Shown here: piece after piece, positions 1-6,029 of the stretch
Numbering within the stretch: position 1 is the first letter of the stretch
Layout of the letters: each line of letters opens with the position of its first letter
NCBI GenBank assembly: GCA_015711875.1
Contig: JACVJG010000203.1
Span: forward strand, 1-6,049
Source: Candidatus Solincola jinzensis
GTDB lineage: Bacteria; Actinomycetota; Geothermincolia; Geothermincolales; RBG-13-55-18
Reading direction: 5' to 3'
DNA length: 6,049 nt
Translations under genes and position numbers: made by a program
Notes under the pieces: model-generated
Told to the model about the DNA's origin: nothing
The model's database searches: none
The model's input: only the letters and a program-made list of their open reading frames with translations

Positions 1-177
1 TGGGGGCATGATGCGCCGCGAAAAAAACGACAAAACGGCCTCGCTGACGGGCAGAAGCTTAAGGGGAGGGAGAACTGGGCACGTGTGGACATCCAGGAGA
101 CCGTCACCTTCATCGGACCTTGCCGGGATTTCAACGGGATTATCTCTCACGCTTCGTGCGGAAGCGGAGGTGAGGGC
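1..177. other. Upstream region without a supported gene
   Basis: Two forward frames stay open here. One runs in frame into the iron-sulfur gene from the left edge. The other ends at a TGA at 179-181 that would overlap the ATG at 178 as ATGA, the usual layout of translational coupling. Neither gives a recognisable protein, and by hand count their third-position G/C (roughly 60-66%) is visibly weaker than in the genes that follow. The stretch could be a leader or the tail of an upstream operon gene. The left edge prevents a decision. I see no clear promoter. Confidence 0.4.
166..173 (+). promoter_or_regulatory. Ribosome binding site deciding the start of the iron-sulfur gene
   Basis: GGAGGTGA is a full match to the anti-Shine-Dalgarno core and lies 4 bases before ATG 178. 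The in-frame GTG at 85 has only a purine run at 61-71, about 14 bases away, so the ATG is the better start. Confidence 0.8.
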
Positions 178-984
178 ATGAGCGACCTCAAGTCTTTGAT
201 CAAGGAAAAGCTGAACGACGGGGCAGACGCTTTCCTCTGCCTGAAAGTGGAGGAGGGCACGCTGCTGCCGGCGCTCATCACCGACGCCGATTCCCCCGAC
301 CTGGAGCTGGTCGCGGTTGGCGGTGAGCGCTATCCCCTGGGGAAGATACTCATCGACCTACTGCGGGATTATCCGGACAAGAAGTTCGCGGTGCTGGTGC
401 GCGGCTGCGACGAGAGGGCTCTTATTGAGCTCTCCAAGCTGGAGCAGGTCGACCTCGACCGTGTGGTCATGGTTGGCATGGCCTGCACGGAAGAGGAGGC
501 CCGGGCGTGCGGATGTCCTCGCCCATACCCAAGGGATGTCGCCCTGGGTGAGAAGGTGGAGGCGGCGCCAGGTCGGGAGACCATCGCGGAGGTGGAGTCC
601 CTGGGCGACGCGGACCGCCTGGCGTGGTGGAAAGAGCAGTTCTCGCGCTGCATCAAGTGCTACGGCTGCCGCAACATCTGCCCCATGTGCTTCTGCAAGG
701 ACTGCGCCCTGGAGGACCCCCACCTGGTGGAGCCTGGGGTCATCCCGCCGGAGTTCCCTTCCTTCCACGTCATCCGCGCCCTGGATATGGCCGGGCGATG
801 CATAGACTGCGGGTTGTGCGAGGAGGCCTGTCCTGCGGGCATTCCCCTGCGCTCCCTCTACCGCAAGATGCAGGAGATCATGGAGGAAAGGCTGGGCTAC
901 CGCGCCGGGGAGAGCGCGGAGGAGAAGAGCCCCTTGAGTTTTCTAGGCAGCGAGCAAGACATCGAGAAGCTGGAGCGGGAGTAG
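178..984 (+). CDS. Iron-sulfur electron-transfer subunit, FrhB/FdhB-like, two 4Fe-4S clusters
   Basis: This 268-residue cytoplasmic protein probably carries electrons between the formate dehydrogenase catalytic subunit encoded next door and an acceptor module not in the window. Residues about 1-115 resemble the N-terminal part of coenzyme F420 hydrogenase/dehydrogenase beta-type proteins, with a VRGCDERALIEL segment (C77) and a cysteine group GMAC...ACGC (C103, C111, C113). Residues 158-168 and 208-218 are two classical CxxCxxCxxxCP motifs, each expected to bind a [4Fe-4S] cluster. The first is followed by extra cysteines C171, C173 and C176. There is no signal peptide or membrane segment. 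The start is ATG 178 because of the strong ribosome binding site; the frame is open further upstream, to the left window edge. It ends 4 bases before fdhA, so the two are almost certainly co-transcribed. The family match and the electron-transfer role are firm. The actual partner (F420, ferredoxin, NAD or a heterodisulfide reductase module) cannot be read from this sequence. Confidence 0.8.
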   Translation: MSDLKSLIKEKLNDGADAFLCLKVEEGTLLPALITDADSPDLELVAVGGERYPLGKILIDLLRDYPDKKFAVLVRGCDERALIELSKLEQVDLDRVVMVGMACTEEEARACGCPRPYPRDVALGEKVEAAPGRETIAEVESLGDADRLAWWKEQFSRCIKCYGCRNICPMCFCKDCALEDPHLVEPGVIPPEFPSFHVIRALDMAGRCIDCGLCEEACPAGIPLRSLYRKMQEIMEERLGYRAGESAEEKSPLSFLGSEQDIEKLERE

Positions 985-988
985 CGAC

Positions 989-3046
989 ATGGGCGATAAC
1001 GGGAAAGAGATGAGCTATAAACTGGTCCCGTCCACCTGCGTCTACTGCGGGACGGGGTGCGGCGTCCTCCTGGAAGTCAGGGACGGCCGCGTGACCGGCA
1101 CCTTCCCCCAGAAGGACCACCCGGTCTCGCGGGGAGCCCTGTGCATCAAGGGCTGGGCCGCGCACGAGTTCGTGCACAGCGACAGGCGCCTCACTAAGCC
1201 TATGGTCCGTGAGGGCGGTAAGCTGGTGGAGACGGACTGGGATACCGCCCTGGCGGCGGTGGCCGAGGGCCTCTCCAGGACAGTGAAGGAACATGGCCCC
1301 GACGCCGTGGGCTTCTTCGCCTCGGCACGCTGCACCAACGAGGAAAACTATCTCCTGCAGAAGCTGGCCAGGGCGGTAGTGCGCACCAACAACGTGGACC
1401 ACTGCGCGCGCCTCTGCCACGCCTCCACCGTCGCCGGGCTGGCCATGTGCTTCGGGAGCGGTGCCATGACCAATTCCATCGGCGAGCTGGAGGACGCCGA
1501 GGTCGTGCTGGTGGTCGGCTCCAACACCACCGAGCAGCATCCCATCATCGGCGAGAAGATCCTGGCGGCGGTGCGCAAGGGAGCCAGGCTCATCGTCATC
1601 GATCCCCGTTCCATCCATCTCAGCGATTTCGCGGAGATATACCTGCGCCCGCGGCCCGGAAGCGATGTAGCTTTCATAAACGGCCTGGCCAACGTGATCA
1701 TCTCCGAGGGCCTGGAGGACCGGGAGTTCATCACCGCCCGTACCGAGGGCTTCGAGGAGTTCAAGAAGGCGGTGGCGGAGTATACGCCCGAGAAGGTTGA
1801 GGCGATCTCGGGTATCCCTGCCGGGGACCTGGTGGCCGCGGCGCGCCTCTACGCGGGGGCGGAGCGAGCCTCCATCGTTTACTGCATGGGCATCACCCAG
1901 CACACCACCGGCACCGACAACGTCCTCGCCCTGGCCAACCTTGCCCTTCTCACGGGCAACATCGGCAAGCCGGGAACAGGGGTCAACCCCTTGCGCGGCC
2001 AGAACAACGTGCAGGGCGCCTGCGACATGGGCGGCCTTCCCAACGTCTACCCGGGCTACCAGCGGGTGAACGACGAGGAGACGGCGGTCAAGTTCGAGCG
2101 CGCCTGGGGGGTGGAAAGGCTTTCCAGGAACCCGGGGCTGACGGTGGTGGAGATGACCGACCGGGCGGCGTCGGGCGAGCTGCGGGCCCTCTTCATCATG
2201 GGGGAGAACCCCATGGTGTCGGACCCGGACATAAACCACGTGCGCGAGGCCCTTAAAAAGCTGGACTTCCTGGCGGTGGCGGACATCATGGACAACGAGA
2301 CCCTGGAGTATGCCCACGTGGTGCTCCCCGCGGCCTCCTTCGCCGAGAAGGATGGCACCTTCACCAACACCGAGCGCCGTGTGCAGCGCATCCGCAAGGC
2401 GGTGGAGCCGGTGGGAGAGGCCAGGGCGGACTGGGAGATCGTCTGCGGCGTCGCCAGGAAGATGGGGGCCGCGGGCTTCGATTTCTCCTCTCCAGAGGAG
2501 ATCTTCGAGGAGATACGCAAAGTCACCCCTTCCTATGCCGGCATAACCTACGCGCGTCTGGGCACGCGGGGGCTGCAGTGGCCCTGCCCGGCCGAGGACC
2601 ATCCCGGCACCCCCATTCTGCACGTGGAAAGTTTTCCCATAGGAAAAGGAAAATTCACGCCTTGCGAATTCCGGGAGCCGGCGGAGACCCCGGATGAGGA
2701 GTACCCCCTTGTCCTCACCACCGGGCGCCTGCTTTTCCATTACCATACCGGCACCATGACGCGGCGCTCTCCCTCTCTGGTGCGGGAGATCGACCGCGCC
2801 TTCGTGGAGGTGAACCCCGCCGACGCGGCGGAGCTGGGTATCAGGGACGGTGAACGCGTCAAGGTATCCACGCGGCGGGGAAGCGTGGAGGTGGAGGCGA
2901 AGGTCACGGAGAAGGTGGGCAAGGGGGTCATCTTCATGCCCTTCCACTTCGCGGAGGCGGCGGCCAATCTGCTCACCAACCCGGCCCTCGACCCCGTGGC
3001 AAAGATCCCAGAACTTAAAGTCTGCTCCGCCAAACTATCAAAATAG
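989..3046 (+). CDS. fdhA: Formate dehydrogenase catalytic (alpha) subunit, molybdopterin type, cysteine form
   Basis: This 685-residue molybdenum or tungsten bis-MGD oxidoreductase most likely oxidises formate to CO2, or does the reverse. An N-terminal [4Fe-4S] domain uses C17, C20, C24 and C52, followed by K54, which matches the electron-transfer lysine of E. coli FdhF. The active site reads CARLCHAS: C143 stands where FdhF has selenocysteine 140, H144 matches H141, and R336 in GVNPLRGQNNVQG matches R333. The central domains contain VVGSNTTEQHP and the GITQHTTG segment. Residues about 572-682 form the C-terminal molybdopterin dinucleotide-binding domain, starting near YPLVLTTGR. There is no Tat signal, so it is cytoplasmic. 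The N-terminus is the short FdhF-like form without a NuoG-like extension. ATG 989 is preceded by GGGAG at 977-981; ATG 1010, seven codons in, is an alternative start. The gene follows the iron-sulfur subunit by 4 bases, as its operon partner. The C-terminus looks natural although the mobile element begins 1 base after the stop. Other CO2/formate-type family members cannot be fully excluded, but the C-H-R active site favours formate dehydrogenase. Confidence 0.92.
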   Translation: MGDNGKEMSYKLVPSTCVYCGTGCGVLLEVRDGRVTGTFPQKDHPVSRGALCIKGWAAHEFVHSDRRLTKPMVREGGKLVETDWDTALAAVAEGLSRTVKEHGPDAVGFFASARCTNEENYLLQKLARAVVRTNNVDHCARLCHASTVAGLAMCFGSGAMTNSIGELEDAEVVLVVGSNTTEQHPIIGEKILAAVRKGARLIVIDPRSIHLSDFAEIYLRPRPGSDVAFINGLANVIISEGLEDREFITARTEGFEEFKKAVAEYTPEKVEAISGIPAGDLVAAARLYAGAERASIVYCMGITQHTTGTDNVLALANLALLTGNIGKPGTGVNPLRGQNNVQGACDMGGLPNVYPGYQRVNDEETAVKFERAWGVERLSRNPGLTVVEMTDRAASGELRALFIMGENPMVSDPDINHVREALKKLDFLAVADIMDNETLEYAHVVLPAASFAEKDGTFTNTERRVQRIRKAVEPVGEARADWEIVCGVARKMGAAGFDFSSPEEIFEEIRKVTPSYAGITYARLGTRGLQWPCPAEDHPGTPILHVESFPIGKGKFTPCEFREPAETPDEEYPLVLTTGRLLFHYHTGTMTRRSPSLVREIDRAFVEVNPADAAELGIRDGERVKVSTRRGSVEVEAKVTEKVGKGVIFMPFHFAEAAANLLTNPALDPVAKIPELKVCSAKLSK

Positions 3047-3047
3047 A

Positions 3048-3069
3048 GGGGTCAGGTCTTGTTTTTTGC
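3048..3069 (+). repeat. Left terminal inverted repeat of the element
   Basis: These 22 bases, beginning GGGGTCAGGTCTTG and ending in a T6 tract plus GC, are the exact reverse complement of 4324-4345. Immediately inside lies a mini-hairpin at 3069-3082, with a TTCG loop and a 5-bp stem including one G-T pair. Confidence 0.9.
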
Positions 3070-3171
3070 GTACTTCGGTATGTTGATGGTTTATATACTT
3101 ATGCTCGTTTATAAGAAGGATACTCTCAAACAACAATAGAAAACCGAAGGCAGAGAACAAGATCTGACCCC
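3048..3171. repeat. 124-bp fold-back unit (REP/BIME-like) forming the left end
   Basis: The left terminal repeat (3048-3069) can pair with an inverted, diverged copy at 3150-3171. All 22 positions pair if three G-T wobbles are allowed. A 3-base bulge (3070-3072) is followed by 7 more pairs, CTTCGGT at 3073-3079 with ACCGAAG at 3143-3149. The loop of about 63 bases holds a small hairpin with CTTAT at 3098-3102 and ATAAG at 3111-3115. The unit is shaped like a two-headed REP unit or a small non-autonomous element. Whether it moves alone or is simply the structured left end recognised by the transposase cannot be told from one copy. Confidence 0.7.
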
Positions 3172-3274
3172 ACTATCTCCCTAGAACTTAACCAGGTCAA
3201 TCAAGAACAATCGCAGAGAAGTAAAGATAGCCGGAAAACGTGCTTTAGAATCCCTTTTAAATGTCAGCACTCTA

Positions 3275-3303
3275 TTGCCATCCTTCCGAACAATATTTAT
3301 AAT
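3275..3303 (+). promoter_or_regulatory. Likely promoter of the transposase gene
   Basis: The -35 box TTGCCA (3275-3280, 5 of 6 consensus bases) and the -10 box TATAAT (3298-3303, 6 of 6) are separated by 17 bases, the ideal spacing for a housekeeping sigma factor. Transcription would start near 3310, leaving a leader of about 88 bases. The surrounding sequence is very A/T-rich, which makes chance TATAAT matches commoner, but the combined match is good. Confidence 0.6.
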
Positions 3304-3337
3304 ATATAATATAATTAACATAATCATATTATATAAT
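3301..3337. repeat. A/T-rich hairpin overlapping the transposase promoter
   Basis: Arms 3301-3317 and 3321-3337 are inverted repeats with 15 of 17 matches around a 3-base ACA loop, and a few more pairs are possible outside. The structure is almost pure A/T. It overlaps the -10 box and the predicted transcription start, so it could influence promoter opening or the transcript's 5' end. It may also simply be an easily melted segment of the element. Confidence 0.5.
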
Positions 3338-3383
3338 ATTAAAGAAACATCTCCAATAGAAAATTTGACGCTATTTGAGTCTA

Positions 3384-3391
3384 TAAGGAGG
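3384..3391 (+). promoter_or_regulatory. Ribosome binding site deciding the transposase start
   Basis: TAAGGAGG lies 6 bases before ATG 3398. It fixes the start there rather than at the in-frame TTG at 3275, which falls inside the promoter and would add a low-complexity A/T-derived extension. Confidence 0.85.
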
Positions 3392-3397
3392 CGCGTC

Positions 3398-4252
3398 ATG
3401 GCTAGACCGCTGAGGATACAGTTTGAGAATGCTCTTTACCACGTAACGTCTCGAGGGAATGAGAAGGCGTTTATTTATACCGATGACCAGGACCGCTTTA
3501 TCTTCATAGAGCACCTAGCAAGGGTTGTTGAGCAGTACGATTGGATTCTCTATGCTTATTGCCTGATGGGTAACCATTACCATCTTCTGGTTAGAACCCC
3601 TAAGGCCAACCTTTCCAGGGGTATGAGGCAGTTGAACGGTGTTTATGCGCAGCGCTTCAACGCTCGCCACGAAAGGATTGGGCATCTTTTTCAAGGCAGA
3701 TTCAAAGCAATCTTGATAAAGGATGAAACCCGCTTACTGACCGTGGCACGCTACATTGTACTTAATCCCGTGAGAGCGAAGCTCGTCGAACGTCCCGAGG
3801 ATTGGAAATGGTCCTCATACCGAAGCACACTCGAAGTTGGCAGACGTGTCTCATTTATCGATACAAATTGGTTGCTATCATCTTTTTCTGAAGACAAAGA
3901 AATAGCCTCAAAGCAATACGTCGAATTTGTATTAGCAGGTATTGGCAAGGAATCTCCTCTCTCTGATGTCCATGGTGGGGTTATAGCAAGCGATGACAGA
4001 GCCGTTGAGGTATCTGTTGCGAGGCTGATGGGTGAGGCGGGTGAAGAGGTTCCAAAGAGAGAACGATTTGCAGACAGGCCGGAACTGCAGGAGATATTTA
4101 AGGAGAACGATCGGGATATTGGTATATTCATGGCATTTTGTAAATATGGATACAAGCTCAAGGAGATAGGCGACTACCTAGGACTGCATTATTCGTATAT
4201 AAGCAGGATTGCAGCTCGCGTTGGGTCAGGTCTTGCTTTCAGCTCTACGTAA
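3398..4252 (+). CDS. REP-associated Y1 tyrosine transposase (HUH family)
   Basis: This 284-residue single-strand DNA transposase of the TnpA-REP/RAYT type would recognise hairpins at the element ends, nick them and join them through a 5'-phosphotyrosine. The N-terminal domain (about residues 1-135) shows the family hallmarks in order: YHVTSRGNEK, the metal-binding HUH motif in LMGNHYHLLV (H60, H62), MRQLNGVYAQRFN, GHLFQGRFKA, and RYIVLNPVRAK with the likely catalytic tyrosine Y119. WKWSSYRS follows. The C-terminal part (about 220-284) carries a helix-turn-helix-like segment near residues 250-275 (YKLKEIGDYLGLHYSYISR), similar in style to the DnaA C-terminal DNA-binding helices seen in some longer relatives. 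All key residues are present and the frame is intact, so it could be active. It has its own promoter and ribosome binding site. Codon choice is more A/T-ending than in its neighbours. The family is certain; the role of the C-terminal domain is inferred. Confidence 0.95.
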   Translation: MARPLRIQFENALYHVTSRGNEKAFIYTDDQDRFIFIEHLARVVEQYDWILYAYCLMGNHYHLLVRTPKANLSRGMRQLNGVYAQRFNARHERIGHLFQGRFKAILIKDETRLLTVARYIVLNPVRAKLVERPEDWKWSSYRSTLEVGRRVSFIDTNWLLSSFSEDKEIASKQYVEFVLAGIGKESPLSDVHGGVIASDDRAVEVSVARLMGEAGEEVPKRERFADRPELQEIFKENDRDIGIFMAFCKYGYKLKEIGDYLGLHYSYISRIAARVGSGLAFSST

Positions 4253-4311
4253 AGGGGCTGCCATTCTATTGAAGCTGTATATGAGCAGGCATATGTTAAA
4301 TAATCAATAAG

Positions 4312-4345
4312 ATACCAAGGTATGCAAAAAACAAGACCTGACCCC
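4312..4345 (-). repeat. Right terminal inverted repeat with subterminal mini-hairpin
   Basis: Positions 4324-4345 are the exact reverse complement of 3048-3069. Directly inside, 4312-4323 form ATAC-CAAG-GTAT, a 4-bp stem with a 4-base loop. It occupies the same place as the GTAC-TTCG-GTAT hairpin at the left end. The loop sequence differs but the stem is kept, as expected if the transposase reads the hairpin shape. Confidence 0.8.
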
Positions 4346-4356
4346 ATTAGTTAGTA

Positions 4357-5568
4357 TTAGGCGCCGAATTTTTCCAGGCGCCCGGCGTTGGCGAGCATCA
4401 AGGGCAGGAGGTCCACGGCTTTGAAGGTGCCCAGGCATCCCTTCAGACAGGCATTTTCGCCAAAGGACGCAACGCCGTCATGTCGTTCCCAGCGCGAGCG
4501 CAGCAGTAGCGGCGATGGGTGCCAGCTGTGCCCTTTGAGCAGGGAAGGCGTGGAGTGGTCGCCCGTAACCACCAACACATCGGGCTCCAATTCCAGTAGA
4601 CGCGGAAGATGAGTGTCCACCTCCTCTATGCAAGCCACCTTGGCGTCGAAATCCCCGTCTTCCCCACGGCTGTCTGTGTATTTATAGTGGATGAAAAAGT
4701 AATCATACAAGTCCCAGTTGCTTTTCAGAGCGTCCATCTGGTCCGAGAAGGTGGGACCGGTGTCCAGCACCTCCATGCCCACCAGCTTGGCCACGGCCTG
4801 GTACATAGGGTAAGTAGCTATGGCTCCTGCCCGCAGCCCGTAAAGCTCGGTCATCCTTGGTATGGCGGGTAGCTTCGCGAAGCCGCGCGTGACGATCATG
4901 TTGGCGGGGTGATCGTCGGCGAGGACCTCGGCGGCCTTATCCAGATAGGCGTTGACCATGGACGCGGTACGCTCAGCGGCCTCGCCGCCATCCGGGAGCG
5001 GCTCGCAGCGCAACGGGGCTAGGCCTGTTTTCTGCGGGTCGGTGTCGGTTACGCGGTCCGATAGTCCCGGCGCGCTGAAAACCAGGGCAGCGCGGTGCTC
5101 CTTCTCTGGTTTTATCAACACCCTGACGCCCTCCAACTCTATGGATGCCAGTTTTTCGCAGAGGCGGGCGTTGGTCTCCGTGGATATCCTGCCAGCTCGG
5201 CGGTCGGTTATCACCCCGTTCTCAACCGTGCAGAAGTTGACCCTTGCCGCCAGGTCGTCGGGGCCCAGATCCAGGCCCACACCCAACGCGGACAATACAC
5301 CCCGTCCCACCTCAAATCGCACCGGGTCGTAGCCGAAAAGCGCCATGTGAGCTGGGCCGCTTCCGGGGGTGATACCCGGCGCGATGGCATGGATCATGCC
5401 GCAGGCCGACTCATACGCCAGGGCGTCCAGGTTGGGGGTACGCGCCGTCTCCAGTTCCGTTAAGCCGGTGTCGGGATGGGGTAGCCCCCCCAGCCCGTCC
5501 ATGACCAGAAGGACCATCTTGGCCGTGCCTTTGCCCGCAAGACCAGAAACGAAATCTACGCCGCTCAA
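4357..5568 (-). CDS. apgM: 2,3-bisphosphoglycerate-independent phosphoglycerate mutase, archaeal type
   Basis: This 403-residue cytoplasmic enzyme interconverts 3- and 2-phosphoglycerate in glycolysis and gluconeogenesis without the bisphosphoglycerate cofactor. It belongs to the alkaline phosphatase-like superfamily. Visible motifs in order are LVMDGLGG (metal ligand D24), ARTPNLDALA, the ITPGSGPAHMALFGYDP loop with the likely phosphoserine S70, EVGRGVLSALGVG, AARVNFCT, and RAGRIST. Then come the metal segment HYKYTDSRGEDGD (295-306, with H294 before it) and TGDHSTPSLLKGHSWHP (D337, H338, H347/H350). Length is typical for the family. The start is TTG at 5568, with an almost ideal ribosome binding site; the first internal ATG (codon 18) has none. 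In the archaeal enzymes I remember, the metal segment reads GHDGD; here it is GEDGD (E303). The gene converges on fdhA with the mobile element between them, so it is a separate transcription unit. A role in phosphonate or homoserine phosphate chemistry, once proposed for relatives, is less likely. Confidence 0.92.
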   Translation of the reverse strand: MSGVDFVSGLAGKGTAKMVLLVMDGLGGLPHPDTGLTELETARTPNLDALAYESACGMIHAIAPGITPGSGPAHMALFGYDPVRFEVGRGVLSALGVGLDLGPDDLAARVNFCTVENGVITDRRAGRISTETNARLCEKLASIELEGVRVLIKPEKEHRAALVFSAPGLSDRVTDTDPQKTGLAPLRCEPLPDGGEAAERTASMVNAYLDKAAEVLADDHPANMIVTRGFAKLPAIPRMTELYGLRAGAIATYPMYQAVAKLVGMEVLDTGPTFSDQMDALKSNWDLYDYFFIHYKYTDSRGEDGDFDAKVACIEEVDTHLPRLLELEPDVLVVTGDHSTPSLLKGHSWHPSPLLLRSRWERHDGVASFGENACLKGCLGTFKAVDLLPLMLANAGRLEKFGA

Positions 5569-5574
5569 GTCTTA

Positions 5575-5582
5575 CACCTCCT
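5575..5582 (-). promoter_or_regulatory. Ribosome binding site supporting the TTG start of apgM
   Basis: Read on the minus strand this is AGGAGGTG, a perfect anti-Shine-Dalgarno match 6 bases before TTG 5568. Its strength may compensate for the weak start codon. Confidence 0.85.
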
Positions 5583-5946
5583 GAGAATAACTTATCGTTC
5601 TCTGGATATTGTAAACGGAAAAAGATGTTCTGAGTCATTTGATGTTGAAAGGTTTTCTCATGATGACCGGTGAAAATCATGTTATATATTTCCAGAACAC
5701 GTCATCCGTTGCATGGGGTCACCAGTAGCCGCGGCCACCCCGGGCCATAAAATTGATTGGATTTATGATCAGTGACATCCTTCGCATGAGGATGCAGATA
5801 GCTACGACTGGAAGCCTGCCCCGTGCTCGTTCGCTGCTCTGGCCATTTAGCCCATGAAAAGGCCTCCTTATTCTGCATCTGGATCCAAATGGTGGACGGG
5901 AAGAATAGGCTTTTCGAAAGAACCGCCAATGGGTGAATCCACAAGT
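5583..5946. other. Intergenic region upstream of apgM
   Basis: No gene is supported. Minus-strand frames are open (for example 5702-5944), but their translations resemble no family and lack ribosome binding sites. Small structures present are CATCCT/AGGATG arms at 5776-5794 with a 7-base loop, and CATGAT/ATCATG arms at 5659-5681. Neither is followed by a T-tract, so neither is a classical terminator. Confidence 0.5.
5608..5638 (-). promoter_or_regulatory. Weak promoter candidate for apgM
   Basis: On the minus strand the -10 box is TACAAT (5608-5613, 5 of 6). The best -35 box is ATGACT (5633-5638, 4 of 6) with a 19-base spacer, longer than ideal. It would give a leader of roughly 35 bases. 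No better candidate was seen upstream. Confidence 0.3.
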
Positions 5947-6018
5947 TATGGCGAGTTCCTCCAGGCCGGCGAGGTCTTTTTCCGTTCCCAGGGCGATGAG
6001 AAGGTCGCCGGCATCCAA
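5947..6018 (-). pseudogene. Partial duplicate of a TrkA-C (RCK) domain 3' end
   Basis: The minus-strand translation of these 72 bases reads LDAGDLLIALGTEKDLAGLE followed by ELAI. This is the typical last strand-helix of a TrkA C-terminal (RCK_C) domain, found in potassium uptake regulators and channels. The open frame continues to 5719, but everything after ELAI is unlike any domain, so the match stops abruptly. The last 14 bases repeat exactly at 6036-6049. There, in a different frame, they are followed by a stop codon. The simplest reading is that this is a partial tandem copy of the gene end located further right. It is probably not translated as a functional product. Confidence 0.45.
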
Positions 6019-6029
6019 GCGGGGCGTCC

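Larger units (their letters stand above)
3048..4345 (+). mobile_element. REP/RAYT-like (IS200/IS605 superfamily) element between convergent genes
   Basis: This is a 1298-bp unit bounded by inverted repeats starting GGGGTCAGGTCTTG and containing a single gene, a Y1 HUH transposase. The outer 22 bp are identical in inverted orientation. Similarity continues inward without gaps to give 57 bp (3048-3104 against 4289-4345) with 45 matches by hand count. The element is visibly richer in A/T than the genes on either side, consistent with an outside origin. It sits 1 base after the fdhA stop and 11 bases from the apgM stop, and no target-site duplication is evident, as expected for Y1 transposases. 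The boundaries are inferred from the repeats; the exact cleavage sites are not known. Confidence 0.85.

Noticed and set aside
85..177. N-terminal extension of the iron-sulfur protein from GTG 85
   Set aside because: There is no well-placed ribosome binding site for GTG 85, while ATG 178 has a full GGAGGTGA at good spacing. The 31 extra residues match nothing I recognise.
1403..1420. Possible selenocysteine site in the formate dehydrogenase
   Set aside because: The active-site codon at 1415-1417 is TGC (cysteine), not TGA, and the frame has no internal TGA, so no selenocysteine machinery is implied.
878..2947. A 689-codon open frame on the minus strand opposite fdhA
   Set aside because: It is the antisense of a strongly coding, GC-rich gene, its translation is low-complexity with no recognisable domain, and fdhA on the other strand has complete catalytic motifs.
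3181..3399. Minus-strand 72-codon frame with a hydrophobic stretch, opposite the transposase leader
   Set aside because: The hydrophobic residues come from the A/T-rich hairpin. The frame has no ribosome binding site and overlaps the transposase promoter on the other strand.
5659..5681. CATGAT/ATCATG inverted repeat upstream of apgM as an operator
   Set aside because: Six-base arms with an 11-base spacer occur easily by chance, and it lies upstream of an already weak promoter candidate. There is no second copy to support it.
5714..5721. A possible fourth copy of the element end (TGGGGTCA)
   Set aside because: Only 8 bases match, similarity stops at once on both sides, and there is no paired arm nearby. 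This is expected by chance.
5702..6018. Overlapping minus-strand frames of 80 and 99 codons as new small proteins
   Set aside because: Only the first 24 residues of the longer frame resemble a known domain (TrkA-C), and the rest looks like chance translation. The 80-codon frame matches nothing.
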